Origin: Tiliqua scincoides
Taxonomy: Eukaryota; Chordata; Lepidosauria; Squamata; Scincidae
NCBI RefSeq assembly: GCF_035046505.1
Contig: NC_089822.1
Coordinates: forward strand, 102,866,659-102,930,658
Length of the DNA stretch: 64,000 nt
Reading direction: 5' to 3'
The stretch's first letter is position 1; the number at the start of each line of letters is the position of its first letter. Shown piece by piece: positions 36,659 to 47,470 of the stretch. Made by a program: the position numbers and the translations under genes. The notes beneath the pieces are model-generated. The model made no database searches and was not told the DNA's origin. It was given only the letters and a program-made list of their open reading frames with translations.

Positions 36659-36889
36659 GTATAGGCACTCTGTCCCCCTTTGTATCTACCTATAGGATTC
36701 AAAAGCTTGTTACTTTTGGGTTGATCCTAAATTAGGCATTGCCTATTTTCTGCTGCCTAAGAGGAAGATGGAGGAATGTGAACATGTTTCCTCTGATCAT
36801 GCTTTGCTTCTGTCCTATCCCTTTAAATGAGGTTAGTGATGAGTCATGTTCCAGTTGTCCATTCAAACCACGCGGCCCTCTTATCCAAT

Positions 36890-37050
36890 CAGCTTGCAGG
36901 CCACTTTTTCAGCTTCAGTGCTGGGCTCTCCCCTCCCTGCCTCTGCATCTTGGAGGAACTTGTCAATCATCCCGCGGTTGCTAGGGGAGCAAGGCTCCTA
37001 GTAACAGTTTCCACCTCCTCGCGGGCTTCCAATGTGGCCATAGCAACGAA
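36890..37050 (+). promoter_or_regulatory. Likely LRRC23 promoter with CCAAT box and X-box-like motifs
   Basis: A locally CG-richer stretch contains CCAATCAG at 36895-36902, GTTGCTAGGGGAGCAAGG at 36977-36994 and GGCCATAGCAAC at 37036-37047. The last two resemble RFX X-boxes (half-sites GTTGC / GCAAC around a short gap), which are common at genes for motile cilia. LRRC23 is such a gene, and the first exon visible by its acceptor starts at 37669, about 0.7 kb downstream. Start site and noncoding first exon were not fixed. Confidence 0.5.
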
Positions 37051-37746
37051 AGTAACAAACGTTCTCCCGTTTGCCCTTGCCTGGCCCCAATTGCTGCAGG
37101 CGCTGCGAGCCTCGGTGGTGGTGTGGGGTTTGTGGTTGCTCTTCTCTTCCCCACACACACAAAGGGAGGGATGGGGTTAATGACAAATAGGTTGATGGAG
37201 GGATAGGTGGTTCAGCTGAAGGAATCTACATGTCTGGGGTTGGCTGCTTGGCAAGCTACTTGGTGCACAGGCAGGAGGCTGCAGAATGGTACTATACCTT
37301 TACTATACCCTTACTACTGGTGTGAAAGAGAAGTGCCGCTTCACTCAGGTGCAGCTTCACTCAGTCCAGCTGCATGTCAAGTGGTGCCTTCCCTTTTTAT
37401 GCACTTCCTTTGAACACACTCCATGTCATCCTGGCATTGTCAAAGAGGACCAAGACAGAGGGATATGGATCTATATCCCTTTCAAAACCCTGGTTGCCCT
37501 CTGCTGGATGTCTCTGACAAGTGTGATCGGACAGTTCCAGCCAGAGAGCAAGGGCTTCCACTAAAAACAAAGCCCCAAGTTCATGTTACTAAGGACCCAC
37601 TGACCTGTAGGGTGCCCTCTAAAAGAGGGTCCTTTCTCTTTTGCAACCGGTACCCTTGTATTCCACAGGAGTGGTGTCTCTCTCTTGCCAGCTGCTGAGA
37701 TTCACTTTCCATCTTGGTTTTAGACTGAAAGGACTAGCCTTTGAAG

Positions 37747-40700
37747 ATGTCAGATGATGAACCTGATGATGATTTCGATGATGCTGAAGAAGAGAAGGAA
37801 GAGGTGGAAGATAAGGGAGAAGAGGGAGAAGGGGAGGAAGAGGAGAAAGAAGCACCAGAAGAAGAGGAGGTAAATATTATTTACTATATTATAACTGAAA
37901 AAGGCATAATCTTGCCCAAGTTGGGCCTTTTCCAGAACCATTAAATAAATCAACATCAGTAAGAGAGATGTAAGCACGTGGTTTCTTTTCCTACAAAAAG
38001 GGCATCTTAAAAGGACTTTACTGCAGCTGGCTGGTGATTGTATTGGGTGCTTTGATAAATATCTTGCCCAAAGCAGCTTATGATCCTGGTCTCTAGAAAT
38101 AAGTAAGAAGCAAAGGGAACAAACTGGGGAAAGGGGAGGAATGTGTACAGAGAGGTTAATCCTGATTAGATGTTATGTGTGTGTCTGTGAGAACATAAGA
38201 GCAGCCCTGCTGGATCAGCCCAGAAGCCCATCTAGTCCAGCATCCTGTTTCTCACAGTGGCCAGCTAATTGCCTCTGGGAAGCCCACAAGCAAGAGACAA
38301 AAGCATACCTTTCTTCCACCATTGCTGCCCTGCCAGTTATGTTCAGAGGCATACTACCACTGAACTAGGGGAAGCACATAGCCATCGAGCATCAGAATCA
38401 TTGATAGACCTGCCCTCCATAGTCTTGTCCAATCCCTTTTAAAGCCATCCAAGCTAGTCACATCCTGTGGCATGGAATTTCACAGATTAATTATGTGCTC
38501 TGTGAAGATGTTGCTCCTATTGTCCATTGTAAATGCCCTGCCAATCAATTCCTGGTCTCAGTATTGTGAAAGAGGGAGAAAACCTCTCTCTCTCTCCCCC
38601 CCTCCCCCGTGCACCATGCATATTTTGTAGGTCTTCATCATGTTCCACTTTAAAGGCCTTTTTTCCCCCCAAAAAAGTCCCAAATGATGTAGATCTTTGT
38701 CATAAGGAAGGTGCTCCAGCCCTTTGATCGTTTTGGTTGTCCTCTTTTGCACCTTTTTAGACTCAGGACATCTCTGAAAAGCACAGCAGATGCTGATTTT
38801 ATTTGTGTGCTCTGAAAAGAATCCTGGATTTCCATATTGCAACTCAGAGATTTCCTCTGCCTTTTACATTTGCTGCTGAGTTGGGAGATGATGTCATTCA
38901 CTTATTTTACCCCCAACCTCTTCTGCTGCTCCACTGGTGTATCACAATTGGTGTGAGAAGAGTGGACAAACTTGAGGGGAGATGCCTGGAGAAAAGCCTC
39001 CATTGCCTCATCTCCTATTTCAATGGCAAATCTAAAGGTACAGAGTGTAGAATATATGGGTTGTATCCCAACAGTATTAATATTATCTGCTTTCTTTATC
39101 TGAACATGCTTCTTTTCTTCCTAGCCCCAAGTCTCAAATCCTCTCACTGAAGAGATCATGAAGGAAGGCCTCTCGCTATTGTGTAAAACTGGCAATGGTC
39201 TGGCTCATGCGTTTGTGAAATTTGAAGCCAGAGAAAAGTGAGTGCAAATTTACTTGGATCAACACTTGTCCTCCCTTTCCAGATTCTAGGGTATTTGGTC
39301 TGCCTGCAAAGGATTAGTTAACTATCTACCTTCCTGGAAAAATGGGGCTAAGTTAGGAACAAGTACTAGAAATCTGATACTGGTGAATAATAGTTCCCCA
39401 TCTTCTTTCTGTGACAGGGAACTGACAGACATCACTCTTATCCAAAGCTTTATCCACTTACGGTATGTAGACCTGTCTGACAACATGCTCAAGGACCTGT
39501 CTCCACTGGCATGTCTCACACATTTGCTGTGGCTAAAAGTGGATGGCAATCGGCTAACCAGCGCCAGCATGGATGAGCTGCCATATCTGCAGATTGCCAG
39601 CTTTGCCAACAACCACATAAAGGACACCAATGGCATTAGCCACCCACGCCTGGCCAGCCTCAGCCTGAAAGGTGGGTATTTGTGTGTGCATTCATGATTC
39701 ACTTTAAAGGCCTCCCCCCCCCCCCCGAAAAGAACCCTAGGGCAATTAATTTTTTTCATCACCCTCTGATCAATCTCATCCAGGGAATGAAATTGAAGTA
39801 ATATCCGGTCTGGATCCAGATAAGTTATCCAATGTACATACACTAGAGTTGCGGAGTAACAACCTAAAGTCTACAGCTGGACTCTGCCTCCCCAAGCTCA
39901 AAAATCTATATCTGGTAAGTGAACCTGTCCTCAGTCACCACCATGATTGTGTTTCAGACAACAGTGGAGGTGACTCTCACCCCAATCCTAGTTATGTCTA
40001 CTTAGAAGTAAGTAACACTGAGTTCAGTGGGACCTAGTTTCAGGTAAGTATTTTTAGGATTGCAGCCTTAATCCACTCCTATGCTTGTGTACTTAGAAGT
40101 CCTATTGTGTTCAATGGGAAAGTGTGTATGATTGCACCCTAAGTTTCAGAACCCCAGCCAGATGCTTTAACTTCCCTGATATCTTTAGCCTCCAACCCTG
40201 CTTGTGGTCTCTGGCTTACACTTTGCGAATGAGTTGACCGTTAGATCAGCCAAAGCTGGTGTGGCTTACGGAATGCATTTGAATCAGAACCTGGAGGACT
40301 ATGGTTCCATGAGGACAGCTAGGCCTCTCTGACAAAGAATTTCCACCACTAAAGCTTTCCAAGCTTCTTTAGAGGAAGCCATGATAAGCAGCTAGAAAAT
40401 GAATATTGGTTTAGAAATTCCCTCAGATGACAAGAGGTTGCTGGTTATCTCTTCTCTCTTGGAGGAAAGAGTGGGAATGTACTGAAAGTGCATGTTCTCT
40501 GCACTTGGTCTTCCTCTTATTCTGCAATATCTTTCATCCCAGGCCCAGAACTCCATTACTCAGATAGAGGGTCTAGAGAAGATGACACAGCTCACAACTC
40601 TGCATCTGCGCGACAATCAGCTTGAAACTCTGGATGGCTTCTCAGAACATATGAAATCTCTTCAGTACCTGAACATACGGTAGGTTTTCCCTTGAACCAA

Positions 40701-43700
40701 ACCTTCACCAGAGGTGTGGAGCACTGTCCTATCACACTTATAAGTAACAGCAGAGTGACTTGGGGAAAACGTAGTGTCTGGTCATATCCAACTATTTACC
40801 CTGCAAACACTAACCTTTACTGAAAATCTCTAGATGTGATCCTAACTTTCTTTTCCCTGAGGTATTTGTGGACTGAGTAGTGTGACTAGAGTGAGGAAGC
40901 AATAAGGATGGATGCCCTGGGTGCAACTTGGAACAGGGGGACAACATGGATATAAAATCATTTGAAAGTTTTGAAAATAAAATTAATTGCAAAACACTTT
41001 CTTTCCAGTATGGAATAATTTAGGTGGCAGATGAAAAGCCAGAGACCAGCTTGTATAAAGGTGGGCAGCCCAATCCTGAGCTGCCCATTGCTCAGGGACT
41101 GCCATGGCGCCAAAACGGCTGCTGCGGCATGCTGTGTGCAACAAAAGTCCCCTTCCCCTGGGTAAGGGAAGTAGCCCCACAATGAGGCTACTCAATTCTG
41201 TGGCAACCCTTGGCTGCCCTTGGCCTGTGGCAGCCCTTCTGGAGGCCTCTGGACACAGAGGCTCCAGATGCGGTGGAGCAGAGCTCCATTAGTCCCGCTC
41301 CCTCCCTGCTCCCTTCCCCCAGAACACCTCCTCCCCGCCCTCCCCCCTCCTCCCTGCCTCCTCCATGCCCTCACCCACCTCTCCACCACCCAGTGGTCCA
41401 TGTGACTATCGAGCAGTGGAGCACCAGTGATCCACCAGCAGTAACCCTACTCCGCCTGGCACTGAGCTACCTCTGGCACTGGGCTGGTGTTGAGGGCCAC
41501 GAATGTGCTCTTAGTTAGCAGCAAGCCACTCAAAATAACACAATTGCAGCTCTTCAGCCTAGCATCACTGAGCAATGCTGGTGGCAGAAAATCAGAGACC
41601 CGTGACATTGGACAGCAGCAGCCAGCAGGTGCTTTTGTGTTTCTGAGCAGGAGCAATCTATCCAAGCAGTGCAAACTTTGGCATTTCAACAGAAGTACCT
41701 GTAAAGGATCACAACCATTCTTAGCTCACCCTGGTATGGGTTCCAAGGTGAATGTGTAAATGTATGTGAGTGTGTGCAATGCACTCAATGGAAGTCTGCT
41801 GTCTGCTTTGTAATACTGAGGATTTTAAATAGGGGGGGTCCCAGAAGCTATCAATATATAGGTCTACTCACTCATTTTTGTGCCATTTGTACTTCTAACA
41901 GTTCAGATTTGTTGGTTTGTTTTTCTTATAATTGTTTTCATTTTGTAATAGAAACATCCCATCCATTTCCTATTGATGCAGGGGGAATGCAGTTGTGCAG
42001 CTCCAGGAACTGACCAAACTGCAGGCATTGCCCATGTTACGAGCCCTGGTCTTGCTAGACAATCCTTGTTCAGATGAAGGGGATTATCGGATGGAGGCCC
42101 TGGTGCTGCTCCCAAGCCTGGAACGCCTCGACAAGGATTTCTATGAGCAGGAAGAGCGGGCTGAAGCTGACGAAATCCGGCAGCGGCGACGGGAAGAAGA
42201 GTTGGAGCTACAGAGAGAGAGGGAAAGAGAGAAGGAGCTAGAACAAGTGAGGCACAAGAGGGGATAGCAAAGGGGCATGTGGAGAACTTGGATTCTTGCC
42301 TAAGAGGAGGGAAACCAGAAATCAGACACTTGACTGACTGGTAGCTTTCAGTCTGAAACTGAGCATTTGACAGTCATTTGCTCTGAAAGAAATGCAAGAA
42401 GCCTGGGCTGGGTGGGGGAGGACAGTCTGTGGAAAACTGCTGTCTAAGTTCATGCGATAGCATAAGTATGGGAGACAGAAGGATTGTGTTGGTCCTGGCT
42501 GGATGAGAAGGTTACACCACAAGGAATGGGCATGAGTTTCCCCAGAGTGTCTCTTCAAGGAGAAGTCTGAAACGTGGTAGAAGGATTAGCAAAAACACTC
42601 CAAAATACAGATGAAAAGAAATACTGTATCAGAATGGAGTGTTCCTAGTATAGAAATGTTGTCCTCTTTCTTCAGAGAACGGGTCTTGCCACAGCAATAA
42701 AACAAAACAAGGCAAATTCAGCATTAGGCAATATTGGAACCTAAGGCAGCATACATGAGGTTCTCCAGTGATCCCCTTTTCAGGCACTGGCCGGACCACC
42801 CAGGTCTCCTTGCCTTCTGCAAGATGGCTGTTTCATGCCTTGAGACCAGAGCTTGCTAGAGGTGTATAAAATCAGGACTTGAGGAGTAGAGAACTTAGAG
42901 GCATTTAATGAAGCTGATTCCTGATTAATAGGAGGTTCAGGGCAGATTTTTCTTTGACCAGATATTTGTGCACTCTGTGACAAGTTCTCTGCAGTGAGAT
43001 GTGGTGATTCCTAGCAACACAGCAGGCTTTTTAAATAGTATTAGACACGTTCATAGCAGATGGGTCTGTCAGCAGTTGTTATTCGTGTTTGCTAAACAGA
43101 ACCTCCACACAGCAACAGAGCTGATATACTGGATATTGTGGCCAGGGCATAGCCTTCATAACCTGCATGTGGGCTCCCTAAGGAATCTGGCTGGCCACTG
43201 TTGGAAGCAGAATACTGGGCCTTGGTCTTATCCAAAGCAGTTCTTACATTCTCGGAATATTGAAAGTAGCAAGGAAATATTTCTATCAAGGCAAACGTAG
43301 GAAGTTGTAGTTATATGGTTAGCATTTTGTAGGCTTGGATATTAATCACTAGCACAGCAACCTGTTCTGTAACTGTCCTTAAATCGTTATCAGGGTTGAA
43401 GTAAATGAGAATATAGGAAGAGAGCTCTGCTGGATCAGACCAAAGGCCCAGCCAAAGGCCCTGTTTCCCACAGTAGCCCACCAGCTGCCCCTTGGAAGCC
43501 CACAAACAGGAGATGAAGGCAAATATACCTCTCCTGCCACTGCATCCCAGAAGCTGGTATTCAGAGGCATACTACCTCTGAGTCTGGAGGCAGCATGTAG
43601 CCATCATAACTAGTAGTCATGGATAGGGAAGGGATGAAATCACTCTGTAAGCACCCCTGTTTTATCCTGCCACATGTGACCTCCAATCCTAGATAGGACA

Positions 43701-44187
43701 ATGGGGAACAGAACACTGGGTCAGCACAGTATCTGAAAGGAGCTGGCTTCCCTCTTTCTAAGACTGTGTGTTGATGTCAGCCGTCAGTGCTGCTGCTTGT
43801 GTGATTTAGAAGCAGAAGTCAAGGGAGCAATACCCCCAGAAATAAACATACAAAAGTGTTGGACTTAGTAGCAGTGTAGGCATAAACCACCAGGACGTTT
43901 TTTGCTGCAAACCCCTATTTGAAATAAATGGGAGCGATGTATTTCCATTCATTGTTAAGGTGCGGCTTATGCAGGAGAACTCGCTGCTGGATTATGCCCC
44001 TTATTTACGATTTGGACTACCAAGGTGGGGGAAGGGCATTTCTTTTGTGGCTTGTGGATGAACCCCAATTTTTTTACCCCCAAAACTCCTAAAGATCCTC
44101 TCCAGAAGGATTCTAAGCTGGCTCTTCTCTGCTCTGTCTGTTTTGCAGGAAATGGAGGATGCAAACCAAGAAGAGATTCCAGAGTGA
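37747..44187 (+). CDS. LRRC23: Leucine-rich repeat-containing protein 23, complete
   Basis: LRRC23 is a component of the radial spoke 3 head region in motile cilia and sperm flagella, needed for sperm motility in mammals. Exons: 37669-37869 (ATG 37747), 39125-39237, 39418-39671, 39784-39914, 40543-40679, 41982-42246 and 44149-44187; borders are AG/GT with consistent phases, giving 353 residues (human 343). Order: acidic Glu/Asp-rich N-terminus (residues 2-41), the conserved EGLSLLCKTGNGLAHAFVK segment, then LRRs such as LRYVDLSDNML, LLWLKVDGNRL, LASLSLKGNEI, VHTLELRSNNL, LTTLHLRDNQL and LQYLNIRGNAV, a cap LRALVLLDNPC, and a charged C-terminal coiled coil (YEQEERAEADEIRQRRREEE). The last splice is inferred: donor CAA-GTGAGG at 42247, acceptor TTTTGCAG at 44148, adding EMEDANQEEIPE. 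Without it, translation ends VRHKRG at 42267. The middle of the gene is certain, the last 12 residues less so. Confidence 0.93.
38190..38770 (-). mobile_element. Older CR1 LINE 3' end in LRRC23 intron
   Basis: Antisense CR1: GAACATAAGAGCAGCCCTGC, TGGATCAGCCCAGAAGCCCA, TCTAGTCCAGCATCCTG at the 3' end, then decayed coding sequence (CATAAGGAAGGTGCTCCAGC equals the LPYEE region). Much more diverged than the other copies and of another subfamily; a CT-rich expansion sits near 38585. Confidence 0.85.
39972..40145. mobile_element. Two MITE family B copies in LRRC23 intron
   Basis: First copy about 39975-40068 (CAATCCTAGTTATGTCTACT, TAGAAGTAAGTAAC, TTAGGATTGCAGCCT), second about 40072-40142 (CCACTCCTATGCTTGTGTAC, CTTAGAAGTCC, ATTGCACCCTA). 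Both decayed. Confidence 0.65.
41060..41460. other. GC-rich stretch in LRRC23 intron
   Basis: It begins CCCAATCCTGAGCTGCCCAT and goes on through GC-rich and C-rich sequence with CCTCC runs near 41330. It looks repeat-derived but no inverse end was found, and frames on both strands are compositional. Confidence 0.35.
43408..43620 (-). mobile_element. Old CR1 LINE 3' fragment in LRRC23 intron
   Basis: AGAGCTCTGCTGGATCAGAC, CAAAGGCCCAGCC, CCCACAGTAGCCCACCAGCT and TTCAGAGGCATACTACCTCT give the antisense 3' UTR of the same older CR1 subfamily as at 38.2 kb. Confidence 0.7.
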
Positions 44188-44444
44188 CAGTGATTATTCC
44201 CGAGTGACACATGCATGGCAGTCCTCAGACACTGGTTTGCTCACAGGGGCCTTCAGAGTTCAGGTGTCCCCTGTTGGATCCTGGATCCCAAGGTGGAGTG
44301 GAAGCTGCAGGCTGCTTTTGAGAGCCTTTCCTCCCTGTGTTTACAGCACTGGCCCAGAGTGAGCTATGCCCCTGGAAGCTGGTGTGCTCCTCTTGCAGTG
44401 CCAGAGGCCTGGGGGGGGGGTGCTTGTGTGTTTTGACTGGGTGA

Positions 44445-44450
44445 ATTAAA
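44445..44450 (+). terminator. LRRC23 poly(A) signal (ATTAAA)
   Basis: ATTAAA lies 258 bases after the stop at 44187, in GTGAATTAAAAAAAGGCTG. It is the only good signal before the likely ENO2 first exon, and it supports the use of the 44149 exon, since otherwise the 3' UTR would be about 2.2 kb. Confidence 0.55.
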
Positions 44451-44499
44451 AAAAGGCTGATAATGAAGCCAGACTTGCTTTTGACATCTCATTCCTGCG

Positions 44500-44781
44500 C
44501 CACCCCCACCCCTCCCTCTCCCCCCTCCCGCTCCATCCTCTACGTGCTGTTTGCAAAGCTCCCTTGAAATCCTGACTCATCTCGGCTCTGGGTCACATGC
44601 TGCCGCCCAGGCCCTATCAGGGGCGGCTCCATCCCATCACTGCTGTTGCTGCTGCTCTTCCTGCCACTGGCTCAGAGGACACAGCAGCTCCCCTTCAGGT
44701 CCTGCATCCTCCATCTCCTCATTCAACACCTCTTAGCAGTGCTGCTGCCTCAGCCAGCCTTCCTGCTGCTATCCTAGGAAG
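44500..44781 (+). promoter_or_regulatory. Likely ENO2 promoter and noncoding first exon
   Basis: A GC-richer stretch with TATCAGGGGCGGCTCC (44616 on) ends in a strong splice donor, AGGAAG-GTAAGTGAC, at 44781/44782. The ENO2 coding start lies in an exon whose acceptor is at 53613, so an upstream noncoding exon is required, as in mammals; this donor is the best candidate between LRRC23 and that exon. It would place the ENO2 start within about 0.3 kb of the LRRC23 poly(A) site. Start site not fixed. Confidence 0.45.
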
Positions 44782-46781
44782 GTAAGTGACTTCCCCCTCT
44801 CCCCATGGCTAAGCCCAGGTTCTAACATTCCACCTTAAGTGTGTCAAAATATTCTCTTCCCTCCCTCCCCACTCACCACCAAACTGTTTCTCTTTTTTTT
44901 CTTCCCATCCTTTTTTTCCCCCTTCCTTCATACTGATTGACACTTGAGCCTCCTACTCCACATTTGGCTGCAAATATCTCTGGGATTCTGTTGTGGAGAT
45001 ATTTGGTGTTGGAGGGAGCAGGGTGCTGATACCAAGCCTTCTTTGGGGGAGATGGGAGAGGATTCTGGCAAGGGATGGGACTTTTTAACCCCAGGGATCA
45101 AACTGCTTTACCCACAAATTTTACAGACAGTGAGCCAGGTTGCAGACGCTGGTGTTCAAGAAATGAAAAGTCATCACATGGTGGACTCCTGGTGCTCTTT
45201 TTGAGAATAGGGTAGGAAAAGCAAAGGCAGTCAAGTAAGGCTAAATGCAATATCCTTAGGACTGCAGTGTGCTTCCCAGGATAGTATCCTGGTGGTACTT
45301 GAATAGAAGCCTTGGACGTATTTAAAAAATTATTCATTTTTTCTTTAAAAAAAAAAAAAAAGAACAGTTAAGAACACAAAAAGGATACAAACAAACCTAG
45401 GAGACACGAAGAAAATGTCGGGTGGACAGGGTGCTACTGGAAGCAGTGGCTGACTTGGAAAGGCTAGAGCAGCACTGCGTGCAAAGGTAGCTCTCCTTTA
45501 ACCTGCTTCCCACAGCCTGTATCCTTGATCCCAGTGGTTGCTTCTGGGTTTCCAGCTGTGCATCTCTCTCCTTCCCACCCCCTCTTATCCCATCCCTTAT
45601 CCCTGTTTATCTGGCCCTGACCTCCTTTCAGGACTGTGCCACTGCTGTTGCCTCTGTTTTCTTCCCACTGCTGGTTTGGGAGGATGAGGATAAGAGAGTC
45701 AGAGAGGGGAAGGGTGGAAGGAGACAAGTGGCAACTAAGGAGACCTAGGAGAAGTCCTGCCTCTGGATCTGAGGACCCCTGGAAGTGGAAGGGCTGGGGA
45801 AAAGTTGAGCAGGCACAAAGACAACAGCTTTCTGCAACCTCCATCAGAATTGAAATGACACAAAGCTGGGATCAGTGCTGATGAGCGACTAGGAGTGATG
45901 TGGTATATATTGCTTATGGCTTGGACTCTGCTGCGGAACTGGAGTCCTCACACAAACTCAAGCACAGATGCCAGGTTACTACAGCTCCCTCTGTCCCCGT
46001 GGCAGAGAGGTTTCTATAGTCCTGGGTCTTGGCACTCTCCAGGAAGCATCTGTGGCATCTGAAAGACTGTGCAAGCCATTTCAATATGCAGAGCAGCTGC
46101 TGAAGCAGCTGATGGGGGGACACCAGCCCAGAAGGTGCTGGGAAGAAGGTGGGAGGGGAACACAGATCTGCGTGGGCTTCAGAGAATCCCAATATTGTTG
46201 GCTGAAGCTTCCAGATTCTGGAGGCTTCTGCTGGCATGCAATTTCTGCAATTTCTACTGTTTAGGACAACAGAAGGGAGACTAAAAACCTTACTGCGCTA
46301 CATGTTGAACCTCTGGCCCTCCTGTCTGCTCCATGCTGTGGTGCGCTCCATCCTCATTGCTCCTCCTCATCTTCCTTTTGCAGCACGACAGCTTTCTCCA
46401 TTCTGCCCCCTTTCTTCTGTAGCCTGCCCTCTGCGTCACACACAATGCAGGTGGTGGGGGGGTCCATAAATCGCTTTCTGGCATAGCATAAGGTCAGCAT
46501 GGCATTGGCATTAACATTAATTCTTCCTTCCTGATTATAGCAGTAGCGAGCCAGAGGGCTTAGCAACAATTAAGAAGGGGTCAATTCAACAAGGAGACAG
46601 GCCAACTGATTGTTGGTGGGAGAGCTTACTGGGAGGAAGAATGACTGAATTCATCTACCAACATCCTTTCCACAATTGCCTGCCCTGAAAGCCTTTGATC
46701 ATAAAAATTAGCCAATCTGGACAGTCTGTCTGCAAGCTGACAGATAAACACAAATCAGATATTTGTGAATATTAGAGAATA

Positions 46782-47470
46782 CAGGTGTCCCCCCATATTC
46801 ACAGAGGATACATTCCAATACCTACCACGGATACCTGAAACCGTGGATAGTAGTGAACCCCCTATATATAAGTCATTTTCTGTTTGCCCGGGCGCCTACA
46901 CAACCTAACTTGGGAAATTTTCCCTGCCAGAGTTAGGCTGTGAAATTTGTGAAACTAAGGGCACAATCCTAATCAACTTTCCAGCACTGGCATAGCTGTT
47001 CCAGTGGGACATGTGGGACATGTCCAGTGTCCAGTGGGACATCCTGCAGTTGGTGGGCAGTTACAGAGGCCTCCTTGGAGTTGCATTGCCCTTACGTTGG
47101 TGCTGAAAAGTTGGTTAGGATTGTGCCCTGAGTTAGGGTTTCGTGTCATTTTTCCTGTTGCTGCTTCTGCTTCCCCTCCCCCCATTGGCCATTTTGTCCA
47201 GCCCTGGACGCTATTTCCAGTGGCTCCTGCATGCCAGGGAGTGCAAAGCCCAGCTGAGCCCAAGTACAGAGCTACATCCTACCAATGGGGAGAAAGTGGG
47301 AACGCCAGAACATGCTGGAACAACAAGAGCTGGAGAGAGACTCCAAAGAGAGACTGTAGAGAGACACTGCGCTGCACCCGTAAAATGCAGAAAAAAATAT
47401 TTTTGAATATTTTCAATCTACGGATAACTGAAACAAGAGAAACCAGACCTGCGGCTACGGGTGGATGCTG
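46782..47470. mobile_element. pogo-like element carrying a MITE family A insertion
   Basis: TA-CAGGTGTCCCCCCATATTC at the left (TA 46780-46781) and CGGGTGGATGCTG-TA at the right (TA 47471-47472). CCACGGATACCTGAAACC (left) and CTACGGATAACTGAAAC (right) are typical of Tigger-type elements. It is interrupted by the MITE at 46959-47128. Confidence 0.7.
46959..47128. mobile_element. MITE family A, copy 4
   Basis: Left end GGGCACAATCCTAATCAACT, right end GTTGGTTAGGATTGTGCCC; good inverse match. Lies inside the pogo-like element, so it is younger than that element. Confidence 0.85.

Larger units (their letters stand above)
34600..36700. mobile_element. Small inverted-repeat element (X) split apart by nested insertions
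   Basis: Left arm: AATCCTGTAGGTAG at 34601, GATACAAAGGGGGACAGAGT at 34623, then GCCTATAC and CTTAACC. Right arm is the inverse: GGTTAAAG, GTATAGGC, ACTCTGTCCCCCTTTGTATC and CTACCTATAGGATT ending near 36700. Once the inserts (34651-34992, about 35030-35122 and 35177-36658) are set aside, only about 200 bp remain. Superfamily not assigned. Confidence 0.8.

Noticed and set aside
41195-41520. Proline-rich frames in LRRC23 intron
   Set aside because: Produced by a C-rich stretch; no match to LRRC23 or other proteins I know, and no splice sites fitting the gene.
44330-44365. Possible REST/RE1 silencer near ENO2 (CAGCACTGGCCCAGAG)
   Set aside because: Only one half-site is similar; the second half does not fit the consensus.
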